From positions 2,207,001-2,271,000 of the forward strand of contig NZ_CP094971.1 in NCBI RefSeq assembly GCF_022869825.1: 64,000 nucleotides of DNA, in the 5' to 3' direction. The DNA is from Clostridium sp. BJN0001 (GTDB lineage: Bacteria; Bacillota; Clostridia; Clostridiales; Clostridiaceae). The position numbers and the translations under genes are program-made. The notes under the pieces are model-generated. The model was not told where the DNA came from. It saw only the letters and a program-made list of their open reading frames with translations, and made no database searches. Shown in pieces: positions 1 through 9,101 of the stretch (position 1 is the first letter of the stretch; every line of letters starts with the position of its first letter).

Positions 1-729
1 AACTAATGAAGATCCGATTTTAAATCCTTGAGCTTTTAAGAATGTATAAGCCATTCCTCCACCAATTATGATAGTGTTTACTTTATCTAAAAGATTATTT
101 ATAACTGCGATTTTATCAGAAACTTTAGCTCCTCCTAAAATTGCAACAAATGGTCTTTCTGGATTTTCAACGGCATTTCCTAAGAACTTTAATTCTTTCT
201 GAATTAAATATCCACATACTGCAGTCTTTAAGTAATCTGTAACACCTACAGTTGAACAATGAGCTCTATGAGCTGTTCCAAATGCATCATTAACAAATAC
301 TTCAGCAAGACTTGCTAATTCTTTAGAGAATTCTTCTCCATTCTTAGTTTCTTCTTTTCTGTATCTAGTATTTTCAAGTAAAACAACGTCTCCGTCTTTC
401 ATTTCTGCTATAGCCTTTTTAGCATTTTCTCCTACAACATTATCATCTGGAGCAAATTTTACTTCTTTTCCAAGCATTTCGCTTAATCTCTTAGCAACTG
501 GTGCTAAAGATAATTCAGGCTTTGGTTCACCCTTTGGTTTTCCCATATGAGAACATAAGATTACTTTTGCATTATGTTCTACTAAATATTTTATTGTTGG
601 CATAGCTCCAACTAATCTATTTTCATCAGTAATTTTTCCGTCTTTTAATGGTACATTAAAATCACATCTTACTAATACTTTTTTACCAGATACTTCTATA
701 TCTTCGATAGTCTTTTTATTATAATTCAT
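1..729 (-). CDS. pgk: Phosphoglycerate kinase, partial (C-terminal part beyond left edge)
   Basis: Catalyses 1,3-bisphosphoglycerate + ADP to 3-phosphoglycerate + ATP in cytoplasmic glycolysis. The reading frame is open from an ATG at 729 to base 1, giving 243 codons of the roughly 395 usual for the family. The N-terminus carries the substrate-binding signature VRCDFNVPL and the last visible stretch contains [14 protein letters not shown], typical of bacterial PGK near the domain hinge. An AGGTGA ribosome binding site lies 6 nt before the ATG. It is the third gene of a cggR-gap-pgk operon, 131 nt after gap, with a hairpin in the spacer. The missing part and any tpi/gpm genes would lie to the left of the window. 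Identification is secure. Confidence 0.96.
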   Translation of the reverse strand, partial: MNYNKKTIEDIEVSGKKVLVRCDFNVPLKDGKITDENRLVGAMPTIKYLVEHNAKVILCSHMGKPKGEPKPELSLAPVAKRLSEMLGKEVKFAPDDNVVGENAKKAIAEMKDGDVVLLENTRYRKEETKNGEEFSKELASLAEVFVNDAFGTAHRAHCSTVGVTDYLKTAVCGYLIQKELKFLGNAVENPERPFVAILGGAKVSDKIAVINNLLDKVNTIIIGGGMAYTFLKAQGFKIGSSLV

Positions 730-764
730 ATTTTTCACCTCATAATTTTCATATATCTGAAAAT

Positions 765-803
765 GAGCCCGGCCTTATAAGTTAAACCTTAGAGACCGGA
801 CCC
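765..803 (-). other. Intercistronic hairpin between gap and pgk
   Basis: On the reverse strand the arms 803-794 and 774-765 pair over 10 bp (seven Watson-Crick, three G-U) around a 19-nt AT-rich loop. The GC-rich arms stand out from the AT-rich surroundings. There is no T-run after the stem, so it does not look like a terminator; an mRNA stability or processing element, or partial attenuation between gap and pgk, is my inference. Confidence 0.55.
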
Positions 804-860
804 ATTAAAGGACCTTATAAGAATGCTTTTTCAAACAACGAATCCTTATTAAGTATCAAA

Positions 861-1871
861 TTACTTTAATTCAGCAAAGTACTTGATTGTTCTAACCATC
901 TGGCTAGTGTATGAATTTTCGTTATCATACCATGAAACTACTTTAACTAAAGTTGTTCCATCGCCTAAATCCATAACTTTTGTCTGAGTAGCATCGAATA
1001 AAGAACCATACTTGATTCCTACGATATCAGAAGAAACTAATTCTTCTTCAGTGTAACCAAATGAATCAGATTTAGCTGCTTTCATAGCTGCGTTTACTTC
1101 TTCTTCAGTTACTTTACCGTTAACGATAGCAACTAACTGAGTTAATGAACCAGTTGGAACTGGAACTCTCTGTGCACATCCGTCTAATACTCCTAATAAT
1201 TCTGGAATAACTAATCCAATTGCTTTTGCAGCACCAGTTGAGTTTGGTACTATGTTAACTGCAGCAGCTCTTGATCTTCTTAAATCACCTTTTCTCTGAG
1301 GTCCATCAAGAGTCATTTGATCTCCAGTATAAGCATGGATTGTAGTCATGTATCCTTTTTTAATCTTAGCTAAGTTGTTTAAAGTGTTAGCCATTGGAGC
1401 TAAGCAGTTTGTAGTACAAGATGCAGCTGAAATAACTGTATCTGAAGCCTTTAATACATTTTCATTTACGCTATAAACTACTGTTGGAAGATCGTTACCT
1501 GCTGGTGCTGAAATAACAACTTTCTTAGCACCTGCTTCGATATGAGCAGAAGCCTTAGCTTTTGAAGTATAGAATCCTGTACATTCAAGAACTACATCTA
1601 CTCCGATTTTTCCCCATGGAAGATCCTTTGCATCTTTTTCAGCATAGATCTTGATTGTCTTTCCATCAACTGTAATAGAATCTTCTCCAGCTGTAACTTT
1701 ATCAGCTAAAGCGTATCTTCCCTGTGATGAATCATACTTTAATAAATGAGCTAACATTCTTGGGCTAGTTAAGTCGTTGATTGCAACTACTTCATAACCT
1801 TCTGCTCCGAACATTTGTCTGAATGCAAGACGTCCAATACGTCCAAAACCATTAATTGCTACTTTTACCAT
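861..1871 (-). CDS. gap: Glyceraldehyde-3-phosphate dehydrogenase, type I
   Basis: Oxidises and phosphorylates glyceraldehyde-3-phosphate with NAD+ to 1,3-bisphosphoglycerate. The 336-aa protein has the normal length. Visible landmarks are the Rossmann motif INGFGRIGR (6-14), Asp33 in INDLT, which favours NAD over NADP, the active-site SCTTNC with catalytic Cys152, and the partner His179 in TIHAYTGDQ. Start is ATG at 1871 with AGGAGG 10 nt upstream. It lies 56 nt after cggR and before pgk, so it should be co-transcribed with both. Glycolytic rather than gluconeogenic role is inferred from the CggR linkage. Confidence 0.98.
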   Translation of the reverse strand: MVKVAINGFGRIGRLAFRQMFGAEGYEVVAINDLTSPRMLAHLLKYDSSQGRYALADKVTAGEDSITVDGKTIKIYAEKDAKDLPWGKIGVDVVLECTGFYTSKAKASAHIEAGAKKVVISAPAGNDLPTVVYSVNENVLKASDTVISAASCTTNCLAPMANTLNNLAKIKKGYMTTIHAYTGDQMTLDGPQRKGDLRRSRAAAVNIVPNSTGAAKAIGLVIPELLGVLDGCAQRVPVPTGSLTQLVAIVNGKVTEEEVNAAMKAAKSDSFGYTEEELVSSDIVGIKYGSLFDATQTKVMDLGDGTTLVKVVSWYDNENSYTSQMVRTIKYFAELK

Positions 1872-1927
1872 TTTACAATTACCTCCTAATAATGCTTTGT
1901 AATTTTTTATAAAATAAATTTTACAAA

Positions 1928-2971
1928 CTAATTTAAATTATGCTCTAACTTTAATCTGTTAATTATTCCATATGCTGCTCCTTCATCAGTAACAAGCACA
2001 CCATTAACATCATTAAATTCAGTAGCTATAATCGACTCAATTTTATTTTTCCCACCAGCAACCGCAATATGTGTTTTTATTTTTCTAGCTTCGTTGATTT
2101 TGATTCCAATTGTGGTAGTTTCTGAAATAATATGTGAGTCTTTGTCAAAATAACATCCAAAAGCCTCTCCTACTGCTCCATTTTTTATCAGATCATTAAT
2201 TTTATCTTCTGATATTCCACGCTTTCTAGCCATCTCTAATGCGTTTCCTACTCCATATAATAATATATCAGCTTTTTTTATTTTATCTGTAACTTCCTTT
2301 ACATCTTTCTGCTTAAGAAGTGTATTTAAAATATCAAAGCTTAAGTTTTCAGAAACATGGAGCATTTTATATGTTCCATTTAACTTTTTAGCTAATAAAG
2401 CCGCTAATGTGCTAGCTTGAGTTTCAACTTTTTTTCCCATACCGCCCCTTGCAGGCACTACTTGGATGTTTGATAAAGTTGTTATTTTAGGGAATGCTTC
2501 AATAACTTCCTTTATTGTACTTCCTCCTGTTAAAGCAACAATATCATTATCTTTTATAATTTCTTTAAGATATTCTGAACATGCTTTACCTAAATCTTTC
2601 AAAACAAGACCATTTTCTTCAACATTTCCTGGAACTACAATAACTTTTCTCAGATTTAAAAGTTTCTCAATTGAAGCTTCTATTTCTGATAATCCTTTAA
2701 TTTCATGAATAAAATTGCTGAGCTTCTGGATTATTTCTTCGCCATCTTCTGTAACTGTCATACCTTCTGGATTTATTTCTATAAGATCTTCATCCCTTAG
2801 AAAACAAACTTCATTTCTGACTGTTCTCTCTCCTACTGAAAGCTTTTCTGACAATGACCTTCGCCCTATAGGCTGATTATGAAAAATGGTTTTTAAAATA
2901 CGATATCTTTTTTCTAAAGTATCTACCAGTTCAGGAACTATTTTTTTCTCTAGTTTCAATATTTCCTGCAC
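1928..2971 (-). CDS. cggR: Central glycolytic genes regulator (SorC/DeoR family)
   Basis: Sugar-phosphate-responsive repressor of the gap operon. The N-terminal part holds a winged helix-turn-helix ([23 protein letters not shown] region, with PIGRRSL as in Bacillus CggR); the remainder is the SorC-type sugar-binding domain, with [12 protein letters not shown], a phosphosugar-isomerase-like phosphate loop, and [10 protein letters not shown]. An ATG further upstream at 3043 is open, but it lacks a ribosome binding site and its first codons fall on the promoter and operator. I therefore place the start at the GTG at 2971, which has AAGGGG 8 nt upstream and gives 347 aa, close to the usual ~340. 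First gene of cggR-gap-pgk and probably autoregulated. Confidence 0.93.
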   Translation of the reverse strand: MQEILKLEKKIVPELVDTLEKRYRILKTIFHNQPIGRRSLSEKLSVGERTVRNEVCFLRDEDLIEINPEGMTVTEDGEEIIQKLSNFIHEIKGLSEIEASIEKLLNLRKVIVVPGNVEENGLVLKDLGKACSEYLKEIIKDNDIVALTGGSTIKEVIEAFPKITTLSNIQVVPARGGMGKKVETQASTLAALLAKKLNGTYKMLHVSENLSFDILNTLLKQKDVKEVTDKIKKADILLYGVGNALEMARKRGISEDKINDLIKNGAVGEAFGCYFDKDSHIISETTTIGIKINEARKIKTHIAVAGGKNKIESIIATEFNDVNGVLVTDEGAAYGIINRLKLEHNLN

Positions 2972-2986
2972 TTCATGCACCCCTTT

Positions 2987-3037
2987 GGTCAATGTGCGTC
3001 CCATACTATATAAATATGTCCCACATCTATTATTATA
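2987..3037 (-). promoter_or_regulatory. cggR promoter -10 box and candidate CggR operator
   Basis: A perfect -10 hexamer TATAAT sits at 3037-3032 (reverse strand). Just downstream, two TGGGAC hexamers start at 3023 and 3003, 20 bp apart, and the second is followed after 6 bp by TGACC, an imperfect match to the other half of a CGGGAC-N6-TGTCCC unit. Bacillus CggR operators are direct repeats of such units. The position overlaps the expected transcription start, fitting repression. No clear -35 is visible. Confidence 0.6.
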
Positions 3038-3083
3038 AAACACCTTTTGTAATTTTAAAAGGCTTTAAGCAAATTTTTTTGAC

Positions 3084-3118
3084 ATAAATTAAATATTTTT
3101 AACAAATGTTTAATTTAT
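3084..3118 (-). terminator. Probable AT-rich terminator after degV
   Basis: A 10-bp all-AT stem (3118-3109 with 3093-3084) lies 8 nt after the degV stop on the reverse strand and is followed by a short spacer and an A-rich run, not a clean U-tract. Weak support. Confidence 0.35.
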
Positions 3119-3125
3119 ATAATAT

Positions 3126-3962
3126 TTATTCCATCAAAAAAGCTATTCCTGCCACATTAGGACCAGCATGAATAGAAACAGTACTTCCTATTGGTGATTC
3201 AATAAATGGTATATCTTCATCTTCAAGGTTTTTTATTAATACATCTTGTATTTCTTTATTTCCTGCTTCTATTAAAAATACAGGAACATCCTTATCCATC
3301 TTTACATTCTCAAGTTCCTCAAGTATTTTTTTTGTTGCCTTTTTATTTCCTCTTACCTTGTCTTTTACGCCCATCATACCATCTTGTATATTTACTATAA
3401 GTTTAATTCCAAGAACATTGCCTATAATACCTGCAGTTTTTGAAATTCTACCACCTTTTATAAGATAATCTAATGACTGAAAACATGTTGATAATTTTAA
3501 CTTTCCTTTAGCAATTTCTAATTCATTTACAATTTCACTAAAAGTTTTACCTTTTTCTTTAAGAATTGCTGCCTTATAAACTAATGCTCCAAGTGCTAAA
3601 GTAACAACTTTTGAATCTATAACTTTAATATCATCACTTTCAAGCATAGATTTTGCAATACATGCTGAATTATATGTGCCGCTCATATCAGAAGAAATAT
3701 GAATTGATATTATCTTATATCCCTCATCTAAATATTTTTTATAAGCTTTTTCAAATCTAGAAGGTATTACCTGTGCTGTAGTAGGCATAACACTTCCATT
3801 ATCTATTTTTTCAAAAATTTCTTTTGGAGTTATCTCCACTCCATCTAAATAAGAATCTTCACCAAAATTAATTACTAATGGTAAAACTTCAATATCATAT
3901 TTTCTGCATACATCTTTTGGAAGATCTGCTGTGCTGTCAGTAATTATTTTAATCTTTTCCAT
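3126..3962 (-). CDS. DegV family fatty-acid-binding protein
   Basis: DegV/FakB proteins bind a fatty acid and present it to the FakA kinase, feeding exogenous or recycled acyl chains to phospholipid synthesis. The protein shows the family N-terminus KIITDSTADLP (5-15), the TTAQ loop (61-64) and the SSDMSGTYNSA segment (90-100), whose Thr/Ser residues contact the carboxylate in solved members. I use the ATG at 3962 (278 aa) rather than 3977, because GGAG lies 9 nt before it and nothing suitable precedes the first. It starts 32 nt after an acyl-ACP thioesterase gene, a sensible partner. No fakA is present in the window, so the specific Fak role is inferred. Confidence 0.9.
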   Translation of the reverse strand: MEKIKIITDSTADLPKDVCRKYDIEVLPLVINFGEDSYLDGVEITPKEIFEKIDNGSVMPTTAQVIPSRFEKAYKKYLDEGYKIISIHISSDMSGTYNSACIAKSMLESDDIKVIDSKVVTLALGALVYKAAILKEKGKTFSEIVNELEIAKGKLKLSTCFQSLDYLIKGGRISKTAGIIGNVLGIKLIVNIQDGMMGVKDKVRGNKKATKKILEELENVKMDKDVPVFLIEAGNKEIQDVLIKNLEDEDIPFIESPIGSTVSIHAGPNVAGIAFLME

Positions 3963-3994
3963 TAATCTATTCTCCATTCAGATTTGATTATAAA

Positions 3995-4777
3995 TTATTT
4001 TCTTTTCCACTCTATCTCAAGTATGGTAAGTTCTTTTGATGCACTACTTATTATTGTATGATGAGACTTTAAAGTTTCTTTATTAGTCTTATCAATTTTA
4101 GCAGTTGCTGTTATTTTATCTCCATACTTTGTTTCTTTTTCAAATAGTACTTTTATATTATGAATTTCATAGTTATCTAAAATATCAGATGGCACAGCTT
4201 CAAGTGCCCACTCAACATATTTTTCATTATTTACATGCTTATTAGTATCTATATCACTATGTCTTATATAAAAATCTTTCTGATAATCAATAGTATCTGG
4301 TTTATGAAGTTTTTCAGTATCTATTTTACATTCTAAATTTTTTTCAATTCCATAAGCCTTAAAGATTTCGCATGGAACTCGTGAAGGCCTTCTTTTCTCA
4401 GTATTTATAAGGAAAAACAGTGCTTTTCCATCAGCTATTACATTTCCTTTTTCATCCTTTATGATATACTCTCTTGGTGCATAAAATGTTCTTATCCCTG
4501 TAACTCTAGTAGTAATACTTATTGTTTCTCCGAACAAAGGATATCTATAGACATTAATATCATATTTATAAAATACCCATCCATACTTGTTTTCATTCAA
4601 ATACGATAATCCAACATCAAGTTTTTCAGAATGCTGTGTTCCAATGTCACATATAAAATTAATAATTGATGTAAGTTTACACTTTTGATCAGTTGACACA
4701 TCATAATAATGTATCTCATAACTTTTAGTAAACTCTTTTCCCTTATTTAGAGAATCACTGCAAAATACATTTTTCAA
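3995..4777 (-). CDS. Acyl-ACP thioesterase
   Basis: Predicted to hydrolyse acyl-ACP, releasing free fatty acid and holo-ACP in the cytoplasm. At 260 aa it has the size of bacterial PF01643 thioesterases, which are two fused hot-dog domains. The first half carries YGWVFYKYDINVYRYP and GIRTFYAPREY, the second half DIDTNKHVNNEKYVEW (175-190), which holds the Asn/His catalytic motif of the family. Start is a TTG at 4777 with AAGGA just upstream; no in-frame ATG fits. It is followed by degV, and trmL lies 37 nt upstream. Chain-length preference cannot be read from the sequence. Confidence 0.9.
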   Translation of the reverse strand: MKNVFCSDSLNKGKEFTKSYEIHYYDVSTDQKCKLTSIINFICDIGTQHSEKLDVGLSYLNENKYGWVFYKYDINVYRYPLFGETISITTRVTGIRTFYAPREYIIKDEKGNVIADGKALFFLINTEKRRPSRVPCEIFKAYGIEKNLECKIDTEKLHKPDTIDYQKDFYIRHSDIDTNKHVNNEKYVEWALEAVPSDILDNYEIHNIKVLFEKETKYGDKITATAKIDKTNKETLKSHHTIISSASKELTILEIEWKRK

Positions 4778-4814
4778 GATTTCCTTTTCACCTCAATTCA
4801 TAATAAAGAATATG

Positions 4815-5276
4815 TTACTTCATATTAGGATAACCTATTTGTCTTAATCCTTCATATGCAACTATAGCAACTGTATTTGATAAATTAAGACTTCTTGTAC
4901 TTGTTTTTATCATAGGTACTCTTATATTTTTATGATTTTTATGAACATCTTCAGGAACTCCACAAGTTTCTCTTCCAAACATTATAAAGTCTCCCTTTTT
5001 AAGTTCAACTTGATCAAAATAAGTGTTTCCATGTGTTGTTGCTAAAAATATTCTTTCATTTCCATATTTCTTTAAAAAGTCTTCATAACTTTCATGTACT
5101 TCAACATCAAGTTCACTCCAGTAGTCAAGTCCTGCTCTTTTCATTCTCTTATCGCTTATATCAAAACCTAATGGTTTTATAAGATGAAGTTTGCAATCTG
5201 TAAGAACGCATGTCCTTGCAATATTACCAGTATTTTGTGGTATCTCTGGCTGATACATAACTATATTAAAATTCAA
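4815..5276 (-). CDS. trmL: tRNA (cytidine(34)-2'-O)-methyltransferase
   Basis: SPOUT-class methyltransferase that adds a 2'-O-methyl group to the wobble C/U34 of tRNA-Leu species. The 153-aa protein has the TrmL start pattern IVMYQPEIPQNTGNIARTC (5-23, Arg21 conserved), the FGRETCG S-adenosylmethionine loop (100-106) and the C-terminal knot segment RSLNLSNTVAI (128-138). Start is a TTG at 5276 with AGGAAGGTG upstream, aligning the N-terminus with homologues; the internal ATG would remove a strand of the fold. Lies 20 nt downstream of the VanW-domain gene. Confidence 0.95.
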   Translation of the reverse strand: MNFNIVMYQPEIPQNTGNIARTCVLTDCKLHLIKPLGFDISDKRMKRAGLDYWSELDVEVHESYEDFLKKYGNERIFLATTHGNTYFDQVELKKGDFIMFGRETCGVPEDVHKNHKNIRVPMIKTSTRSLNLSNTVAIVAYEGLRQIGYPNMK

Positions 5277-5296
5277 AATTACACCTTCCTATTTTT

Positions 5297-6853
5297 CTAA
5301 TTTGTTACTTCTGATGGTGTTAAAGGATCTGGTAATGTATTAGAATCAGTACTTTCAGACTCTGAAGGTTTACTAATAGCATTTTGATCAGCATTGCCTT
5401 GTGATGCCTCAGTATCACTATTTTGTGTTTCCTCAGGCTTTTTAGTTCCTTTTCTAACTTGTGATTCTATAGATAAGTATGTGTCTGTATACATTTTTTC
5501 TCTTTTAACTTCTTTTCCATCTTCATATGTTATTTGATAAGAATTAACTTTATATCCCGGAGTTCCAGCACTATCAATTACTTCTTCTCCTTCATTAAGA
5601 GTTGGATCATCAGTAATAATTGCTTCAGGTGGAATAGTCTCTACTATTTCACTATCCATATCATAAGTCTTTCCATCCATAACATCAACATTTCCAAGTA
5701 TATTGTATGTTATTACTTTTCCCTTTGTACTTCCCTGAATATATATAGGAAAATCATAGTTGTTTTTAAACTTATAGTCAAGTGTTCCGTATGAAACAGT
5801 TGCATCAAGACCAAGTTTTGAATATCCTGCACGAAGTGAATGATTTGTACGCTCAGTAGGTCTTAAATTAGCTCTCATAACAGCTCTATAAAGAGTTGTT
5901 GATACCTGACATACTCCTCCACCTATTCCTGGTTCTACTTTATTTCCAACATATGTTCCTGCTTCTTTAAATCCTCTTTCTACTGTTCTTGGACCAACTA
6001 CTTCATTAAAACTAAATTCTTCTCCAGGCATTAATACTGTACCATCAATCTTTTTAGTTGCAAGTTCGATGTTTGTACTTCTTCCTGGTGCAGATGTACC
6101 ATATGAAGTTGAAAAGTTTCCAATAACTCCATTTATAGATGATAAATCATCTTTTGTTATCTTTGGATTCTTTTCTTCAAGCAGTATTGTGATTTCATCA
6201 TCTTGATCAATTTTTCCGCTTATAGCACTTTTTATCTTAGAAATAAGATCATCTTCATCTATTACTTTGCCAGACTTTCCATCTTCAATTTTAATAGTTT
6301 TTCCATCATAATCTATAGATGCATTCACAGGATCATTATCCTCTTTACTTTTAATATCAGATATAAAATGACTTATTTTTTCTTCATCATAAGAAAAATC
6401 TATAGCTATGTTCTTTTCGTTGCAATTCTCTTCTTTGATTTTTCTATATTTCATAAAGCTTGAATAATCTTTTCCAAAATCAAGAGCTTTTTTTGCTCCA
6501 CCTTCAGTATCATAATTAAGTCCTATATCTTTATAATTTAAATAATATGTATCATCATTTAAATTTATAGTGATTTTTTTATTGGCAGCAACATCGTCAA
6601 ACACATCATCTAGCTTGTCCACTGCTTCTTGTTCTGTCATTCCTCCAACATCTATGCCATCAACACATACACCTGGATAAATTTTGTCATCCCATTTTTT
6701 TACTTCTCCGTTTACAGAAACAGAATATCCTAAAACACCTGTAATACATAAAAATATAAAAATAAATATTCCAACAATTCTTTTTTTAGTAACTCTCATT
6801 TTAGGAATGATTTTTTTTCTTCTAGTCTTTCTCTTTTCCAATCTTTTTCCCAC
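5297..6853 (-). CDS. VanW-domain envelope protein with C-terminal G5-like domain
   Basis: A 518-aa membrane-anchored protein of unknown exact activity. Order: basic cytoplasmic N-terminus, one transmembrane helix (about 26-46), two repeats of the putative peptidoglycan-binding type (about 55-235), a VanW domain (about 240-390) with GGGVCQVSTTLYRAVMRA, then a G5-like stretch (about 420-475), and a Ser/Thr/Glu-rich tail. VanW domains are found near glycopeptide resistance genes but are also widespread in Clostridia without them, and no van ligase set is present here. G5 domains bind cell-wall or matrix sugars. Start is GTG at 6853 with AAGGAG 7 nt upstream. Role in wall assembly is inferred. 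Confidence 0.85.
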   Translation of the reverse strand: MGKRLEKRKTRRKKIIPKMRVTKKRIVGIFIFIFLCITGVLGYSVSVNGEVKKWDDKIYPGVCVDGIDVGGMTEQEAVDKLDDVFDDVAANKKITINLNDDTYYLNYKDIGLNYDTEGGAKKALDFGKDYSSFMKYRKIKEENCNEKNIAIDFSYDEEKISHFISDIKSKEDNDPVNASIDYDGKTIKIEDGKSGKVIDEDDLISKIKSAISGKIDQDDEITILLEEKNPKITKDDLSSINGVIGNFSTSYGTSAPGRSTNIELATKKIDGTVLMPGEEFSFNEVVGPRTVERGFKEAGTYVGNKVEPGIGGGVCQVSTTLYRAVMRANLRPTERTNHSLRAGYSKLGLDATVSYGTLDYKFKNNYDFPIYIQGSTKGKVITYNILGNVDVMDGKTYDMDSEIVETIPPEAIITDDPTLNEGEEVIDSAGTPGYKVNSYQITYEDGKEVKREKMYTDTYLSIESQVRKGTKKPEETQNSDTEASQGNADQNAISKPSESESTDSNTLPDPLTPSEVTN

Positions 6854-6917
6854 ATTAAATCTCCTTCCATAGAAGATATTTTTTATAATTCCAGTAATAT
6901 TATATCATACTTTATAA

Positions 6918-6956
6918 GGGCTGTAACCTACATTATTAAATGCTTTATAACAGCCC
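6918..6956 (-). terminator. Probable terminator after the GH25 lysozyme gene
   Basis: GGGCTGT/ACAGCCC 7-bp stem (6956-6950 with 6924-6918) 13 nt after the GH25 stop on the reverse strand, followed by only a short U-containing tract. Good stem, weak tail. Confidence 0.5.
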
Positions 6957-6969
6957 AAATCAAAGTATT

Positions 6970-7911
6970 TTATAAAGTTATTTTTGTTCTTGTCTGTGAT
7001 GCTTCACCATCATAATCAAAGGCTTCCATCGATATAATTATTTTTTTATTTGCATACTTAGAAGCCGTACTATATGAGATTACATACTTCGTAGTTTTTT
7101 CATCTACCGTAGCAATATATTCACCATTAATAAAAATATTATATCCTAAAAGATCAATATCTTTATTTTTATTCCATGAAACATATATATTTCCATTTTG
7201 TTTGTACGAAGACAAACCTGAAACCGCATCTGGCTGAACTAATAGATCAATACTATTTGGTCCCCAATTTGCATCTACAGGATTTCCTGTACCTTCAACT
7301 ATTTTTGAATCAGTGAACTGCCACATTCTCCATTTTGTCCATCCTCCAATATCCGGAGGAATAGGTGGATTTTGTGGTATGTTTTGATACATAGCTATCC
7401 AAAGTATCATATTTTTTAAAGGATATCCTTGTCCTTCAATATAAAAATTATTATAAAGCTGGATAAAAAATAAACCTGTATATAACATCAATTTTCTTCT
7501 AGTTTTAGCTTCAAAACGTTTTGTAAATCTTTGTATCCAATTCAAAAGTACACTAACACTTATAAGTTTATCTATTGGTGTTTCAACATCAAGAACAGGA
7601 AATAAATTTCCATAATTTTTAGAACCAAATCCTTTTTGAAGTGTATCTATAAAATCGTCACACTGTCTATCTGCATCAGTTAAATCGTATGACGGAACTC
7701 CAAAATGATATGCTCCTACAGGTATTCCATATTTTTTACTTTCCTGTGCATAGTTTATAAATTTTTTATCAACTCTGAAACTTCCAGTTGCAGAACCAGA
7801 TGCCCTTACATAAAGAAAATCTATTTTACTTGCAAGAATATTAAAGTTTACATTTTTTGTATATTCATTAATATCTATACCAAATAGACTCCTTGGGTTT
7901 TTATTTTGCAT
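6970..7911 (-). CDS. GH25 family lysozyme (N-acetylmuramidase) with fibronectin-like tail
   Basis: Predicted to cleave the MurNAc-GlcNAc bond in peptidoglycan. From the ATG at 7911 the protein is 314 aa and shows the GH25 strand FGIDINEY (Asp13) and the catalytic PVLDVET (Asp108, Glu110), with the WIAMYQ and MWQFTDS strands further on. The last ~85 residues look like one fibronectin type III repeat. GGGAGG lies 4 nt before this ATG; an earlier ATG at 7941 has no site. No signal peptide is visible, so export or release by lysis is unclear. A phage endolysin origin is possible, but no other phage genes are near. Confidence 0.88.
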   Translation of the reverse strand: MQNKNPRSLFGIDINEYTKNVNFNILASKIDFLYVRASGSATGSFRVDKKFINYAQESKKYGIPVGAYHFGVPSYDLTDADRQCDDFIDTLQKGFGSKNYGNLFPVLDVETPIDKLISVSVLLNWIQRFTKRFEAKTRRKLMLYTGLFFIQLYNNFYIEGQGYPLKNMILWIAMYQNIPQNPPIPPDIGGWTKWRMWQFTDSKIVEGTGNPVDANWGPNSIDLLVQPDAVSGLSSYKQNGNIYVSWNKNKDIDLLGYNIFINGEYIATVDEKTTKYVISYSTASKYANKKIIISMEAFDYDGEASQTRTKITL

Positions 7912-8016
7912 ATGTCCTCCCAAAAAAATAATCTTACACACTATAATATTATTTTTTATAAAAAAACATGAATCTTATTATATTTTTTTAATGAAAATTT
8001 AAATAATTTTTAAAAT

Positions 8017-8054
8017 AAAAGAGCTCATGCTGCTTTTTAGCATGAACTCTTTTT
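8017..8054 (-). terminator. Terminator after ddl
   Basis: Strong hairpin with arms AGAGTTCATGCTA and TAGCATGAGCTCT-like halves (one mismatch) and A/T runs on both sides, 42 nt after the ddl stop. The symmetry would let it work in both directions. Confidence 0.85.
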
Positions 8055-8096
8055 AATGAAAACAAAATTTATATATAAATCACAATATAATGTTTA

Positions 8097-9002
8097 TTAC
8101 CTATCTATTTTCATAGAATCTTCAATTATCATATCAAGAAGTTTAGGAAATGTTATATTTATAGCTTTAGCACTCTTTGGAATAAGACTGCTATTAGTCA
8201 TTCCTGGAAGTGTATTTACTTCAAGAATATATGGAACTTTTTCTGGAGTTATTATCATATCTACTCTTGAATAAACTTCGCACTTTAATGCCTTATAAGT
8301 CTCAAGTGCCATTTTTTCAACTTCTTTATTAAGTTCTTTCGAAAGAGTAACAACAACTTCAGTTGCACCGCCGTCTGTATATTTTGCTTTATAATCAAAA
8401 AATTCCGAATTAGGCTTTATAGCTATAACTGGAAGCATTTTGTTGTTATAAACAGGACATGCTATTTCTTCACCCTCTATAAATTTTTCAATAATAACTT
8501 CATTGTCCCATTTAAAAGCTTCCTTTACAGATGATTCTATTTCTTTTGAATCTTTTACTATTGATGTTGCAACACTTGAACCACCATGAGTAGGCTTTAC
8601 TACTACAGGATATCCTAATTTTTTAATTTCTTCATAATCAATCTCTTCATTTTTTATTATATTAATCCAAGGAGCTGTTCTTATTCCAGAAGATTTTAAT
8701 ACTGCTTTTGAAATATCTTTATCCATACACATTCCACTGCTTAAAGGTCCACAGCCTGAATAAGGTATCCCCATTGTTTCTAATACTGCCTGTATAGTTC
8801 CATCTTCTCCAAACTTGCCATGTAATGCTAAAAGTGCAAAATCTATACCATTTACTTTTTTAATAACATCTTCTTTTTTATCAATAACTATTTTTTCTAC
8901 TTCATATTTATTTTTATCAAGGTTTTCAATTACTGCCTCTCCACTTTTAAGAGAAACTTCTCTTTCTGAAGAGATTCCGCCCATTATAACTCCAATTTTC
9001 AT
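8097..9002 (-). CDS. ddl: D-alanine--D-alanine ligase
   Basis: ATP-dependent ligation of two D-Ala for the peptidoglycan stem peptide. The 301-aa ATP-grasp protein has the N-terminal GGISSEREVSLKSG motif (9-22), a glycine-rich ATP-binding loop KPTHGGSSVATS (about 137-148) and the C-terminal metal-binding EVNTLPGMT. Start ATG at 9002 follows GGAGG. It is monocistronic: a terminator separates it from nth upstream and another follows it. Nothing suggests D-Lac or D-Ser specificity as in VanA/VanC ligases, but specificity cannot be settled by eye. Confidence 0.96.
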   Translation of the reverse strand: MKIGVIMGGISSEREVSLKSGEAVIENLDKNKYEVEKIVIDKKEDVIKKVNGIDFALLALHGKFGEDGTIQAVLETMGIPYSGCGPLSSGMCMDKDISKAVLKSSGIRTAPWINIIKNEEIDYEEIKKLGYPVVVKPTHGGSSVATSIVKDSKEIESSVKEAFKWDNEVIIEKFIEGEEIACPVYNNKMLPVIAIKPNSEFFDYKAKYTDGGATEVVVTLSKELNKEVEKMALETYKALKCEVYSRVDMIITPEKVPYILEVNTLPGMTNSSLIPKSAKAINITFPKLLDMIIEDSMKIDR

Positions 9003-9060
9003 TAAGATACCTCCAAATTTTTTCTTATTTTATTTTATAAAATAATTATTTAATTTAAAA

Positions 9061-9097
9061 GAACCACCCTCATATAAAATAGTATAAGAAGTGGTTC
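9061..9097 (-). terminator. Terminator after nth
   Basis: GAACCAC/GTGGTTC stem (9097-9091 with 9067-9061) followed on the reverse strand by TTTT and an AT-rich run, directly after the nth stop. Confidence 0.85.
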
Positions 9098-9101
9098 ATT
9101 T

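Noticed and set aside
2972..3043. N-terminal extension of cggR to the ATG at 3043
   Set aside because: Would translate the operator, has no ribosome binding site, and adds 24 residues not seen in CggR.
6970..7911. Prophage remnant, because of the GH25 lysozyme
   Set aside because: No holin, tail, integrase or att-like repeats nearby; flanking genes are housekeeping.
5297..9002. Vancomycin resistance cluster (VanW domain and Ddl within 4 kb)
   Set aside because: No vanHAX or two-component genes; VanW-domain proteins are common in Clostridia and ddl has its own terminators.
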